Notes: generated from the sequence alone by a model not told the origin. A stretch of DNA of 64,000 nucleotides from Haloarcula litorea (GCF_029338195.1 NZ_CP119779.1:2790001-2854000); one strand, 5' to 3'; shown: positions 34,732 through 43,378, counted from the stretch's first letter. A program made the numbers and translations.

Positions 34732-35290
34732 GCGGGTGTTCGAGGAGAGCGTCGCGGCCAAGCGCCGCTACCTCGACGACGAGGACGCCCTGGCGACGGT
34801 CGAGCGGGTCGGCGAGGCGATGGCCGAGGCGCTGGCGGCCGGCGACAAGGTGGTGCTGTTCGGCAACGGCGGGAGCGCCGCCGACGCCCAGCACATCGCC
34901 GCCGAGCTGTCGGGGAAGTTCCGGCGCGAGCGGCCCGGCCTCCCGGCCGTCGCGCTGACGACCAACACCTCCTCGGTGACCGCCATCGCGAACGACTTCG
35001 GCTACGAGACGGTGTTCGCCCGCCAGGTCGAGGGGATGGTCTCCGCGGGCGACGTCGTCGTCGGCATCTCGACCAGCGGCACCTCGGAGAACGTCCTCCG
35101 CGGGATCGAGGCGGCCGCCGACCTGGGCGCGACGACGGTCGGGCTCACCGGCGAGTCCGGCGGCGACCTCGCGGGGATGGTCGACCACTGCGTCACCGCC
35201 CCGTCGGCCGACACCGCCCGGATACAGGAGGTCCACATCACCGTCGGCCACGCGGTCTGTGGCATCGTGGAGGGGATGCTCTTTGACTGA
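34721..35290 (+). CDS. gmhA: Sedoheptulose 7-phosphate isomerase GmhA
   Basis: A 189-residue SIS-domain protein, the usual GmhA length. VVLFGNGGSAADAQHIAAEL near residue 45 and VVVGISTSGTSENVLRGIEA near 108 are the two sugar-phosphate-binding loops, and ARIQEVHITVGHAVCGIVE near 167 carries the catalytic Glu and His of GmhA (QExHxxxxHxxC pattern). It converts sedoheptulose 7-phosphate to D-glycero-D-manno-heptose 7-phosphate, the first committed step of heptose synthesis. Its neighbours provide the remaining steps, and the genes at 36031-39167 can provide its substrate. Confidence 0.92.
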   Translation: MRTERVFEESVAAKRRYLDDEDALATVERVGEAMAEALAAGDKVVLFGNGGSAADAQHIAAELSGKFRRERPGLPAVALTTNTSSVTAIANDFGYETVFARQVEGMVSAGDVVVGISTSGTSENVLRGIEAAADLGATTVGLTGESGGDLAGMVDHCVTAPSADTARIQEVHITVGHAVCGIVEGMLFD

Positions 35291-35822
35291 GCCCGCCGTC
35301 TTCGTCGACCGGGACGGGACCCTCTGTGAGTTCGTCCCCTACCTCTCGGATCCGGACCGGTTCCGGCTGCTCCCGACGGTACCGGAGGGTCTGCGCGCGC
35401 TGAACGAGGCCGGGGTTCCGGTGGTCGTGACGACCAACCAGTCCGGGATCGGCCGCGGCTACTTCGACCGCGCGACCGTCGAGCGCGTCCACGAGACGAT
35501 GCTCGAATCGCTGTCGGCGGCCGACGCCGAGGTCCACGACGTCTACTTCTGCCCGCACGAGCCCGCCGCGAACTGCGACTGTCGCAAGCCCGAACCCGGC
35601 CTGCTGCAGTCGGCCGCGACGGACCACGACCTGGCGCTGTCGCGGAGCTACATGGTCGGCGACCGCGAGACCGACGTCCGGGCGGGCAACCGCGTGGGCG
35701 CGACCACGGTGCTGTTCCCGAGCGTGGAGACGGAGATCGCACGGGACGCCACGGCCGCCGACCACGTCGTCGACGAGTTCCGGGAGCTCGTCGGGATCGT
35801 CCTCGGGGAGCGGGCCATCTGA
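35283..35822 (+). CDS. gmhB: Heptose 1,7-bisphosphate 7-phosphatase GmhB
   Basis: A 179-residue HAD-superfamily phosphatase. AVFVDRDGTLCEF carries the catalytic D9 and D11, VVTTNQSGIGRGYF near 46 is HAD motif II with the GmhB loop, CPHEPAANCDCRKPEPG near 93 is the zinc-binding C-x-H...C-x-C motif of GmhB, and YMVGDRETDVRAGN near 125 holds the motif III/IV acids. It removes the C7 phosphate before nucleotidylation. The TTG at 35283 overlaps the gmhA stop by eight bases and gives the expected N-terminus. It is the last gene of the heptose operon. Confidence 0.9.
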   Translation: MTEPAVFVDRDGTLCEFVPYLSDPDRFRLLPTVPEGLRALNEAGVPVVVTTNQSGIGRGYFDRATVERVHETMLESLSAADAEVHDVYFCPHEPAANCDCRKPEPGLLQSAATDHDLALSRSYMVGDRETDVRAGNRVGATTVLFPSVETEIARDATAADHVVDEFRELVGIVLGERAI

Positions 35823-36030
35823 CGCGTCGCCGGTGTCCGACGCCGTCGCCCGGTGCCGCGGGACCCCGGGACGCTCGTCGCCGCGGGCCGATCGCGGTGC
35901 CTGACCGGTCTCCGTCCGACGGGAGTCACACCGGCGTCCGGACGTCTCCGGAGGACGGCTTCGCTTCCGCCGGCGGAGTCCCAGTAGGCGCTGAATAACC
36001 AATTGTAGAACTGTTCTGGTAACGGACTGC

Positions 36031-36672
36031 ATGGAGATCGCAGTGTCCGTCCTGTCGGCTGATTTCTCCGTCCTGGGGGAGGCAGTCGACCGTGTCGCGG
36101 CTGCCGACAGAATCCACCTCGACGTGATGGACGGGCACTTCGTCCCTGCCATCTCGTTCGGTTCGCCCGTCGTCGAGGCGGTGGACGACCGGACCGACCA
36201 GCCGCTTGACGTCCACCTGATGGTCGACCGACCGCTGGCCCACGCCGATCGGTTCGCGGAGCGCGGTGTCGAGACCGTGACCGTCCACGCCGAGGCGTGC
36301 CCGGACGTCCGCCGGGTCGCCACGCGGCTCGGCGAGGCCGGCGTCGACGCGGGGGTCGCACTGAACCCCGAGACGCCGTTCTCGGTGATCGAACACGCCG
36401 TCGACGCCCTCGACAGGGTCCTCGTGATGGCCGTCACGCCCGGCGCGGGCGGGCAACCGTTCCAGCGCGCGGTCCTGGAGAAGGTCCGGCGGATCGACGA
36501 GGCCTGCGACGTGGAGATCGGCGTCGACGGCGGCGTCGGTCCGGCGAACGTGGCCGACTGCGCCGAGGCGGGGGCGGACCTGCTCGTGTCGGGGACGGCC
36601 GTGCTGGGCAGCGAGGACTGTGCCAGCGTGATTCGAACGATGCGACGACGAACGGAGCGCAGAATCCAATGA
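36031..36672 (+). CDS. rpe: Ribulose-phosphate 3-epimerase
   Basis: A 213-residue TIM-barrel enzyme with the full RPE signature set: AVSVLSADF at 4-12, HLDVMDGHFVP (metal ligands H29 and D31), VHLMV (H62), HAEA near 86, LVMAVTPGAGGQPF near 131 and GVDGGV with catalytic D166. It interconverts D-ribulose 5-phosphate and D-xylulose 5-phosphate. A gaataacca element lies near 35994, about 35 bp upstream. The stop overlaps the transketolase start by four bases (ATGA), linking it to the carbon-shuffling genes downstream. An allulose-6-phosphate epimerase is a less likely alternative. Confidence 0.9.
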   Translation: MEIAVSVLSADFSVLGEAVDRVAAADRIHLDVMDGHFVPAISFGSPVVEAVDDRTDQPLDVHLMVDRPLAHADRFAERGVETVTVHAEACPDVRRVATRLGEAGVDAGVALNPETPFSVIEHAVDALDRVLVMAVTPGAGGQPFQRAVLEKVRRIDEACDVEIGVDGGVGPANVADCAEAGADLLVSGTAVLGSEDCASVIRTMRRRTERRIQ

Positions 36673-37544
36673 GTCATCCCGAACTACAGGACGAATTCGA
36701 GGAGTACGAGCGACAGTCGCGCGAGGTGCGAGCCGACGTCGTGTTGACGACCTACGCCGCGGGGTCCGGTCACCCGGGGAGTTCGTTCTCGTCGGTCGAG
36801 CTGCTCGTGTGGCTGTACAACGAGACACTCCGGGTGGACCCCGCGGAGCCGGACGCGCCGGGCCGGGACAGGCTCGTGTTCAGCAAGGGCCACGCCTCGC
36901 CCGCGCTCTACGCCGTCCTGTCCCGGCAGGGCTTCTTCGAGCGGTCGGAGCTGTTCTCGCTCCGGGAGGCCGGCGAACTCCTCGAGGGCCACGCGACCGA
37001 CGACGTCCCGGGCGTGGAGTTCTCGTCGGGCTCGCTCGGCCAGGGCCTCTCCTTCGCCGTCGGGACGGCGCTGGGGGCCAGGATGGACGGGCACGACGCC
37101 CGGGCGATCGCCGTCCTCGGCGACGGCGAACTCCAGGAGGGGCAGGTGTGGGAGGCGGCGATGTCCGCCGCCGACCGGGGACTCGACAACCTGGTCGCGG
37201 TGGTCGAACGCAACGGCGTCCAGAACGACGACCTGACCGCCGACACGAAGGCGCTGGGATCGGTCGCCAAGAAGTTCGAGGCGTTCGGCTGGCACCCCAC
37301 GGAGTGTGACGGTCACGACTTCGCCTCGATCCAGCGGGCCTTCGAGGAGGTGACGGACCCGACGGTCGACGGGCCGGCGGTGGTCGTCGCCGACACCGAG
37401 AAGGGTCGGGGCGTCTCCTTCATGGAGGAGACGCGACTGGGATACCACTCGCGGGTGCTCTCTATCGAGGAGATCGTGACCGCCTTCGAGGAACTGGACG
37501 TGGAACACCGGCTGTCGGACCTCAAACGATGCCAGTCGGCGTGA
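36669..37544 (+). CDS. tktN: Transketolase, N-terminal (TPP-binding) subunit
   Basis: A 291-residue protein corresponding to the pyrophosphate half of transketolase. AGSGHPGSSFSSVEL with H35 and FSKGHASPALYAVL near 71 are substrate and phosphate loops, EFSSGSLGQGLSFAVG near 117 is typical, and GDGELQEGQVWEA at 151-163 with N182 in ERNGVQND forms the thiamine-diphosphate/Mg motif. It needs the partner subunit encoded next. Together they transfer a two-carbon unit between ketose and aldose phosphates. The split form is common in archaea and some bacteria. It overlaps rpe by four and tktC by 16 bases. Confidence 0.92.
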   Translation: MSHPELQDEFEEYERQSREVRADVVLTTYAAGSGHPGSSFSSVELLVWLYNETLRVDPAEPDAPGRDRLVFSKGHASPALYAVLSRQGFFERSELFSLREAGELLEGHATDDVPGVEFSSGSLGQGLSFAVGTALGARMDGHDARAIAVLGDGELQEGQVWEAAMSAADRGLDNLVAVVERNGVQNDDLTADTKALGSVAKKFEAFGWHPTECDGHDFASIQRAFEEVTDPTVDGPAVVVADTEKGRGVSFMEETRLGYHSRVLSIEEIVTAFEELDVEHRLSDLKRCQSA

Positions 37545-38479
37545 CCGACGGGGAGGAGGTCCCCATCCGGGACGGCTACGGACGGGGACTGCTCGACATC
37601 GCCGACAGCCACCCCGACGTGGTGGTCCTCGACGCGGACCTCGGGGCCTCTACCCGCGGGGCCTGGTTCGGCGCGGAGTACCCCGACCGGTGGTTCAACG
37701 TCGGCATCGCCGAGCAGGACATGATGGTGATCGGGGCCGGCCTCGCGTCGACGGGGAAGACGGCCTTCGCCGGGACCTTCGCCGTCTTCTCGCTGCGGGC
37801 CATCGAACAGGTCCGGAACTCCATCGCCCGCCCCGCCGCCGACGTCACCGTCGTCGGCAGCCACGGCGGCCTGGCGACCGGCCCGGACGGGGCGAGCGCG
37901 CAGGCGGTCGAGGACGTCGCCGCGTACCGCTCGCTCCCGAACGTCCGGGTCGTCTCCCCGGGCGACGCCGTCGAGACCGCGGCGTTCGTCGAGGAGCTGG
38001 CCGAGACCCCCGGCCCAGCGTACCTGCGACTGGTCCGCGAGCCCACGCCGGTCGTCTTCGACGACGACCACGACCCGAGCATCGGGGAGGGGTTCGTCCT
38101 CCGCGAGGGGGCCGACCTGACGCTCGTCACCCACGGCGCGATGCTGTCCCGGACTCTCGACGCCGCGGCGCTGCTTGCCGACCGGGACGTCGACGCGCGT
38201 GTCGTCCACATGCCCTCGATCAAGCCGCTGGACGAGGCGCTCCTCCAGCGGTGTGCCCGCGAGACGGGTCGACTGGTCACCGTCGAGGACCACTCGGTCG
38301 TGGGCGGCCTGGGGGCGGCGGTCGCCGAACTGGTCGGCGAGTCCGACCCCGTGACCGTCGAGCGCATCGGCGTGGACGACACGTTCGGCGAGTCCGGCGA
38401 CCCCGAGGACCTGTACGAACTGCACGGGCTGACCGCGGACGCCGTCGCGCGCGACGTGGTCGACTCGACTCAGAGGTGA
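37529..38479 (+). CDS. tktC: Transketolase, C-terminal (pyrimidine-binding) subunit
   Basis: A 316-residue partner of TktN. GYGRGLLDIADSHPDVVVLDADL opens it, RWFNVGIAEQDMMVIGAGLA gives the catalytic E62 that activates thiamine diphosphate, FAGTFAVFSLRAIEQVRNSIA and SHGGLATGPDGASAQAVEDV are the substrate loops, and residues 190-316 are the transketolase C-terminal domain (LTLVTHGAMLSRTLDAA, TVEDHSVVGGLGAAVAE). It starts inside the tktN gene (16-bp overlap), so the subunits are made together. A DXS-type role is unlikely given the split structure and neighbours. Confidence 0.92.
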   Translation: MPVGVTDGEEVPIRDGYGRGLLDIADSHPDVVVLDADLGASTRGAWFGAEYPDRWFNVGIAEQDMMVIGAGLASTGKTAFAGTFAVFSLRAIEQVRNSIARPAADVTVVGSHGGLATGPDGASAQAVEDVAAYRSLPNVRVVSPGDAVETAAFVEELAETPGPAYLRLVREPTPVVFDDDHDPSIGEGFVLREGADLTLVTHGAMLSRTLDAAALLADRDVDARVVHMPSIKPLDEALLQRCARETGRLVTVEDHSVVGGLGAAVAELVGESDPVTVERIGVDDTFGESGDPEDLYELHGLTADAVARDVVDSTQR

Positions 38480-38486
38480 GCACGAT

Positions 38487-39167
38487 ATGAGATTCTTCAT
38501 CGACACGGCGGAGGTATCGGAGGTTCGAACCGCGGACGAGCTCGGACTTGTCGACGGGGTCACGACCAACCCCTCGCTGGTCGCGTCCAGCGGCCGGGAG
38601 TACCGCGACGTGGTCGCGGAGCTCGACGAGTTCGTCGACGGCCCCATCAGCGTCGAGGTCATCGCGACGGAGGCCGAGGAGATGCTGGTCGAGGCCCGCG
38701 AGTACGACACGTGGGGCGACGACATCGCGGTGAAGTTCCCGATGACACGCGAGGGGATGACGGCCCTCTCGCAGGCGACCGCAGAGGGGATCGACAGCAA
38801 CGTGACGCTGGTCTTCTCGGCCAACCAGGCGCTGCTGGCCGCCAAGAACGGCGCGACGTTCGTCTCGCCGTTCCTCGGTCGGTTGGACGACATCGGGAGC
38901 GACGGCGTCGAACTGGTCCGCGAGATCCGCGAGATCTACGACGTCCACGGGTTCGACACCGAGATCCTCGCCGCGAGCATCCGGCACCCGAGCCACGTCA
39001 AGGCGGTCGCGAAGGTGGGGGCCGACGTGGCGACGCTCCCGCCGTCGGTCCTCGACCAGCTGTTCGACCACCCCAAGACCGACGAGGGGCTGGCGGCGTT
39101 CCTCGACGACTGGGGCGACCGGGAGAGCCCCGCCGTCCGCGAACTGCAGGGAGCCGACGACGACTGA
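38487..39167 (+). CDS. tal: Transaldolase (MipB/TalC short type)
   Basis: A 226-residue class I aldolase-fold transaldolase. MRFFIDTAEVSEVRTADELG then VDGVTTNPSLVA is the family opening, ISVEVIA sits near 55, IAVKFPMTREGMTAL carries the Schiff-base K83, NVTLVFSANQALLAAKNGATFVSPFLGRLDD follows near 110, and ILAASIRHPSHV near 160 completes the active site. It transfers dihydroxyacetone from fructose 6-phosphate to erythrose 4-phosphate, yielding sedoheptulose 7-phosphate. Fructose-6-phosphate aldolase is an alternative for this subfamily, but the adjacent transketolase argues for transaldolase. The stop abuts the stop of the convergent GT39 gene. Confidence 0.88.
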   Translation: MRFFIDTAEVSEVRTADELGLVDGVTTNPSLVASSGREYRDVVAELDEFVDGPISVEVIATEAEEMLVEAREYDTWGDDIAVKFPMTREGMTALSQATAEGIDSNVTLVFSANQALLAAKNGATFVSPFLGRLDDIGSDGVELVREIREIYDVHGFDTEILAASIRHPSHVKAVAKVGADVATLPPSVLDQLFDHPKTDEGLAAFLDDWGDRESPAVRELQGADDD

Positions 39168-40733
39168 TCACTCGCTCGACGCCGCGCCGTCGGACCTGCG
39201 GTAGACGGCGTACTCCTCGGTGTGGCTCTGGTGTTCGTAGTTTCGCTCGACGTACTCGAAGATGGGTGCCCGCTGTTCGGGCCAGAGCCCGCCCCGTTCG
39301 ACGTGGCCGTCGTCCGTCCACCGGCGGGGGACGACGACGTACTCGACCTCGTGCCGTTCGAGGTCTGCGGTGATCGACTCGGCGAGCGCGGTGGAGTACG
39401 GGTAGCCGACGAACGTCGGCGCGGGCTCGACCGGATCGGAGAAGTAGTAGATCGCGTTGTCGTAGCCGAGCAGGTACGCCTCGCCCTCGATCCGGTCGCC
39501 GATCCGCTCGGCGGTCGCCTCCTGTGTCGCCATCGACTCGCCGACCTGTCGCGAGAGCAGGACGGCGTTCGTACCGACGGAGACGAGCAGGACGGCGACC
39601 ACGACGACGGCGGCGGCCCGTTCGATCTGCCGGCACTCCCGAGCGGAGACGCCTTCGAATAGCCCCCTGAGACCGACGGTCTCGCAGAGCGGGAAGAGTT
39701 CGTCGTGGACGCGGGTGAGCGCGACGCCCGCGAGCAGCGTCGCCGGCGGGAAGGCGAACAGCAGTCTGTCGGTGCCGGAGAAGGTCGTCAGTCCGGGGGC
39801 GGAGAGCACGAGCAGCCAGAGCACGACGAACGCCGCCGCGGGATCGACGGATCGCTGTCGTCGCAGTCGGCGACCGAGGACCGCGAGCTCGACGGCCACG
39901 AGAAGCAACACCGGCAGGTAGCTGAGGACGCCCCTGAGCTGTCCGAGCGGGTCCAGGGGAGTGCCGTAGCCGGTCGCGGGGTAGTAGACGGTGTAGTGGA
40001 GGGCGTCGACGAGTGCCCCTCTGACGGCGAGCACGCCCCCGGCCGCCACGAGCGGGAGTCCGAACCCGGTCCCGACGACGAGGTACCGGCGGACGAGACG
40101 CCTCCGGCCTCCGGCCGCGTCCCGGGCCCAGTCGAGGAAGAGGTAGACGCCGACGGGGAGGCCGACGAGCAACACGGTCTGATTGAACAGCGCGGCGACC
40201 GCGAGACAGGCACCGCCGACGAAGCGGTCCGGGGAGTGGCCGCGCAGCAGGAACAGCGCGCCGACGACCAGACAGAGGTTCGCGTACACCTCCGAGGTGA
40301 AGTGGTGACCCTGGAAGTGTGGCAGGTAGACGCTCCCGAGGTAGAGGAGACTCGCGAACGCCCCCGCGCGAAGCGAGTAGAGGCGACGGCCCACACCGAT
40401 CAGGACGAGCGCACAGGTCGCGTTCACGGCGTAGGTGAGGAGTCGCCCCCACACGTGCGGCTCCCCACCCAGCTGGACGAGGCCGGCGGCCAGCCAGGGC
40501 ATCCCCGGCGGCTTGTGGTCCGCGAACCCGGCGTACAGTCGGCCCCCCTGTTGCAGCTGTTCGCCCAGGACGAGAAACAGCGCCTCGTCGAGCTGGAGCG
40601 GTGTCCCGACGTACACCAGCGGCAGGCCGGCGGCGAGAAACGCGAACGCCGCCGCGTACTCCGCCAGCGCCACCGGAGGCACGTCCACGACTGCTCGGAC
40701 CCGGTCGAGTCCCGTGAATCGTCCCGTCGACAT
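39168..40733 (-). CDS. GT39/PMT-type membrane glycosyltransferase
   Basis: A 521-residue polytopic protein of the ArnT/PMT GT-C class. After the first helix it has TPLQLDEALFLVLGEQL with the catalytic acid pair D49-E50, then GGRLYAGFADHKPPGMPWL at about 63-81, the hallmark loop of the family that uses polyprenyl-phosphate-linked sugars. About ten further helices and a C-terminal soluble segment (SITADLERHEVEYVVVPRRW) follow. It probably transfers a lipid-phosphate sugar outside the membrane; the GT2 proteins at 13497 and 29669 could supply the donors. The ATG at 40733 is preceded by TATAACTAA at about 30 bp. Confidence 0.87.
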   Translation of the reverse strand: MSTGRFTGLDRVRAVVDVPPVALAEYAAAFAFLAAGLPLVYVGTPLQLDEALFLVLGEQLQQGGRLYAGFADHKPPGMPWLAAGLVQLGGEPHVWGRLLTYAVNATCALVLIGVGRRLYSLRAGAFASLLYLGSVYLPHFQGHHFTSEVYANLCLVVGALFLLRGHSPDRFVGGACLAVAALFNQTVLLVGLPVGVYLFLDWARDAAGGRRRLVRRYLVVGTGFGLPLVAAGGVLAVRGALVDALHYTVYYPATGYGTPLDPLGQLRGVLSYLPVLLLVAVELAVLGRRLRRQRSVDPAAAFVVLWLLVLSAPGLTTFSGTDRLLFAFPPATLLAGVALTRVHDELFPLCETVGLRGLFEGVSARECRQIERAAAVVVVAVLLVSVGTNAVLLSRQVGESMATQEATAERIGDRIEGEAYLLGYDNAIYYFSDPVEPAPTFVGYPYSTALAESITADLERHEVEYVVVPRRWTDDGHVERGGLWPEQRAPIFEYVERNYEHQSHTEEYAVYRRSDGAASSE

Positions 40734-40757
40734 AGTACACACACCTGAGGTGCATCT

Positions 40758-40770
40758 GTTAGTTATACAG
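40758..40770 (-). promoter_or_regulatory. TATAACTAAC promoter element
   Basis: Minus-strand sequence ctgtataactaac lies 25-37 bp before the ATG at 40733. It is the fullest example of the ATAACTA element that recurs upstream of the glycan genes. Confidence 0.45.
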
Positions 40771-40987
40771 AGTGTACGTGTCACTACCCGATTCTCTCTC
40801 CGACGCGACTGGTAACCGATCCCGGACGTCGGTACGGAACCCGCGACCGGGCGGCGCGAGCGACCGCCTCGTCGGCCGCGACGGCAGACTACGAGAGCCG
40901 CGGGTCGACGGGTCGGGGTGCGGTCCGTAGACGGGCTCGGAAGGCTCCCTATACTTACCCCGCGGCACCGGGGAACTATGGGGTATA

Positions 40988-42160
40988 ATGACGGAGCGAA
41001 TCGGGTTCGTCGGTACGGGTGCGACGCCGGACGACCCCGACGAGGAGGGGTTCGCGATGGCGTACCGGCACGCTCGGGGGTACGAGCGCATCGACGACTG
41101 CGAACTGGTCGCCTGTGCGGACATCGTCCGGGAGAACGCCGAACAGTTCGCCGAGACCTTCGACGTGCCACACGTCTACGAGGACTACGAGCGGATGCTC
41201 GACGAGGCAGCCCCGGACGTCGTGAGCGTCTGTGTCCCGCCCGACGTCCACGCCGACGTCGTGCTCGGAATCGCCGACCACGGCGGGCCGGACGCGGTCC
41301 ACTGCGAGAAGCCGATGGCGACCGAGTGGCCCGACTGCCGGCGGATGGGCGAGGCCTGCGAGTCGGCTGACATCCGGCTGACATTCAATCACCAGCGACG
41401 GATGGGGCCGGTGTTCCGGGAGGCCAAGCGCCTGCTCGACGACGGCGCGATCGGCGACCTGCGACAGCTGGAGTGGTCGGCGAAGAACCTCTTCGACGCC
41501 GGGACCCACATGTTCGACCTCTCGGCGTTCTACACCGACCAGACGCCCGTAGAGTGGGTCCTTGCGGGGATCGAGTACAGCGACGAGAACAGGCAGTTCG
41601 GCGTCCACAACGAGAACCAGGCGGTGGCACACTGGCGCTACGAGAGCGGCGTCGACGGGCTCGCCAGGACCGGCTGGGGCAGCGACGGCGTGGGTGCCCG
41701 GTTCCGCCTGGTCGGGGCCGACGGGACCGTCGAGGTCGGGGCCGACGACGGCCCGCCGCTCCGCTACCGGAACGACGAGACGAGCGGGTGGTCGACCGTC
41801 GACGTCGGGGAGACGGAGTGGGGCAACCGGAAGTTCGTCACCTACCGCGGCTACGTCCGGTGGGGCGTCGAGGCCGGCCTCCGACGGGCGACAGAGTACC
41901 TCCCCGTCGGTGACCCGACGGACTACGAGTACCCCACCCACATCGACCGTGCGATCGAGTCGGTCGTGACGGCCGTCCGCGAGGACGCCGAATCGGAGCT
42001 CTCCTGGCGCAACGCCATCGAGTCGACCGAAGTGGTGTTCGCGGCCTGGGAGTCCGCCCGTCGCCGTGGTCGCGTCGCGCTCCCGCTGGAGATCGACGAC
42101 AACCCGCTGGAGGAGATGGTCGCGGACGGTCGACTCGCGGTCGACCCGGAGGGGACGTAG
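40988..42160 (+). CDS. Gfo/Idh/MocA-family NAD(P)-dependent oxidoreductase
   Basis: A 390-residue enzyme. RIGFVGTGATPDDPDEEGFA opens the Rossmann fold with an unusual acidic insertion after GTGA. VACADIVRENAEQFAETF, VVSVCVPPDVHADVVL and VHCEKPMATEW (the E-K-P catalytic lysine) are the family hallmarks, and LFDAGTHMFDLSAFYT near 170 gives the conserved D-x-GxH. It oxidises or reduces a sugar, amino sugar or inositol derivative; here probably a nucleotide sugar. The FG-GAP protein begins on the base after its stop, so the two form an operon. ctatacttacc lies about 35 bp upstream. Confidence 0.87.
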   Translation: MTERIGFVGTGATPDDPDEEGFAMAYRHARGYERIDDCELVACADIVRENAEQFAETFDVPHVYEDYERMLDEAAPDVVSVCVPPDVHADVVLGIADHGGPDAVHCEKPMATEWPDCRRMGEACESADIRLTFNHQRRMGPVFREAKRLLDDGAIGDLRQLEWSAKNLFDAGTHMFDLSAFYTDQTPVEWVLAGIEYSDENRQFGVHNENQAVAHWRYESGVDGLARTGWGSDGVGARFRLVGADGTVEVGADDGPPLRYRNDETSGWSTVDVGETEWGNRKFVTYRGYVRWGVEAGLRRATEYLPVGDPTDYEYPTHIDRAIESVVTAVREDAESELSWRNAIESTEVVFAAWESARRRGRVALPLEIDDNPLEEMVADGRLAVDPEGT

Positions 42161-43378
42161 ATGGCGGACCGCTCGCCGACCGCCCGACGGGACGACGGGC
42201 CGTCGACGAACGGCGTCGGCTCCGACGACGCGGTCCCGACGTTCCGCCACGAGCGGATCGATCCGGACCCGCCGAGCGACCGGCTGTTCTGCTGTCTCAC
42301 GGAGGACCTGACGGGGAACGGGCTGCCGGACCTCGTCGTCGGCGGGATGGGTGCGGACCCGGTGGAGACGCCGGTCCCGGGGCTGTCGCTGGACCGCCAC
42401 TCGCTGCCGGGCGCTGCCCTCAGCAAACTGGGGCTGGAGACGGACCTGTTCTGGTACGAGAACCCCGGGTGGGAGCGCCACGCGATGACCGACGCGGCCG
42501 CACTCCGGCTGCTGGGCGGGACCTTCGCCGACGTCGAGGGGAACGGCCGACGCGACCTGTTCGTCGGCCAGGGGTACGGCCGGGACGCGATCTACCGGTT
42601 CGAGCGTCCCGAGGACCCGCGCGAGGTCTGGCCCCACGAGGTCGTCCGGGCGGACTACTCGAAGTACCACGACCTCGCGTTCGGCGACGTGGACGGGGAC
42701 GGCGAGCCGGAGCTCGTCGGGCTCTCACAGGAGAGCGACACCGTGTTCTACTACGACGTGCCCGCGGACCCCTCGGAGACGCCGTGGCCCGACGGGACGC
42801 GACACGTCGTCGACGAGGGCGTCTCGCTGGAGGGGTTGCGGGTCGTCGACGTGGACGGGGACGGCGACCCGGAACTCGTCGCGGGCACGAACGTCTACCG
42901 CCGGCGCGGCCCGGACGACTGGGAGCGCGAACGGGTCGCCGAGGGGTGGGACTGGACCCGGGTGGCCGTCGCGGACCTCGACGGGGACGGCGACCTCGAA
43001 CTGGTCTTCAGCGAGGGGGACTCGCCCGTGCTCGGGACCCACCCCGGCCGCGTCGCGTGGTTCGATCCCCCCGACTGGGAGTGCCACCTGCTCGACGACG
43101 GGCTGTTCAATCCGCACACGCTCGAAGTCGCCGACTTCGACGGCTCGGGCCGGCCCGACGTCTACGTCGCCGAGATGGGACTGGACCAGCACAGCGACCC
43201 GTGGCACTTCCTCTACCGGAACGAGGGCGGCGGCGAGTTCAGCCGCCACATCGTCGAACGCGGGGTCCCGACTCACGAGGCGCGAGCGGCAGACCTGACG
43301 GGGAACGGTCGGCCGGACGTGATCGGGAAGTCCTACGAGCCCGACCCGCACGTCGACGTCTGGTACAACGAGGGGTGA
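42161..43378 (+). CDS. FG-GAP/VCBS-repeat beta-propeller protein
   Basis: A 405-residue protein made of repeated propeller blades. DLTGNGLPDLVVGG, DVEGNGRRDLFVGQ, DVDGDGEPELVGLS, DVDGDGDPELVAGT, DLDGDGDLELVFSE, DFDGSGRPDVYVAE and DLTGNGRPDVIGKS are seven Ca-binding FG-GAP-type loops, consistent with a seven-bladed propeller. No signal peptide or lipobox is seen, which is odd because such proteins are generally extracellular. It starts immediately after the oxidoreductase stop, so it is translated in the same operon. It may bind or shape a polysaccharide; no enzymatic role can be assigned. Confidence 0.85.
   Translation: MADRSPTARRDDGPSTNGVGSDDAVPTFRHERIDPDPPSDRLFCCLTEDLTGNGLPDLVVGGMGADPVETPVPGLSLDRHSLPGAALSKLGLETDLFWYENPGWERHAMTDAAALRLLGGTFADVEGNGRRDLFVGQGYGRDAIYRFERPEDPREVWPHEVVRADYSKYHDLAFGDVDGDGEPELVGLSQESDTVFYYDVPADPSETPWPDGTRHVVDEGVSLEGLRVVDVDGDGDPELVAGTNVYRRRGPDDWERERVAEGWDWTRVAVADLDGDGDLELVFSEGDSPVLGTHPGRVAWFDPPDWECHLLDDGLFNPHTLEVADFDGSGRPDVYVAEMGLDQHSDPWHFLYRNEGGGEFSRHIVERGVPTHEARAADLTGNGRPDVIGKSYEPDPHVDVWYNEG

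Noticed and set aside
42161-43378. FG-GAP protein considered as an integrin-like adhesin with export
   Set aside because: No Sec or Tat signal or lipobox is present at the chosen or any nearby upstream start, which is blocked by the preceding stop.
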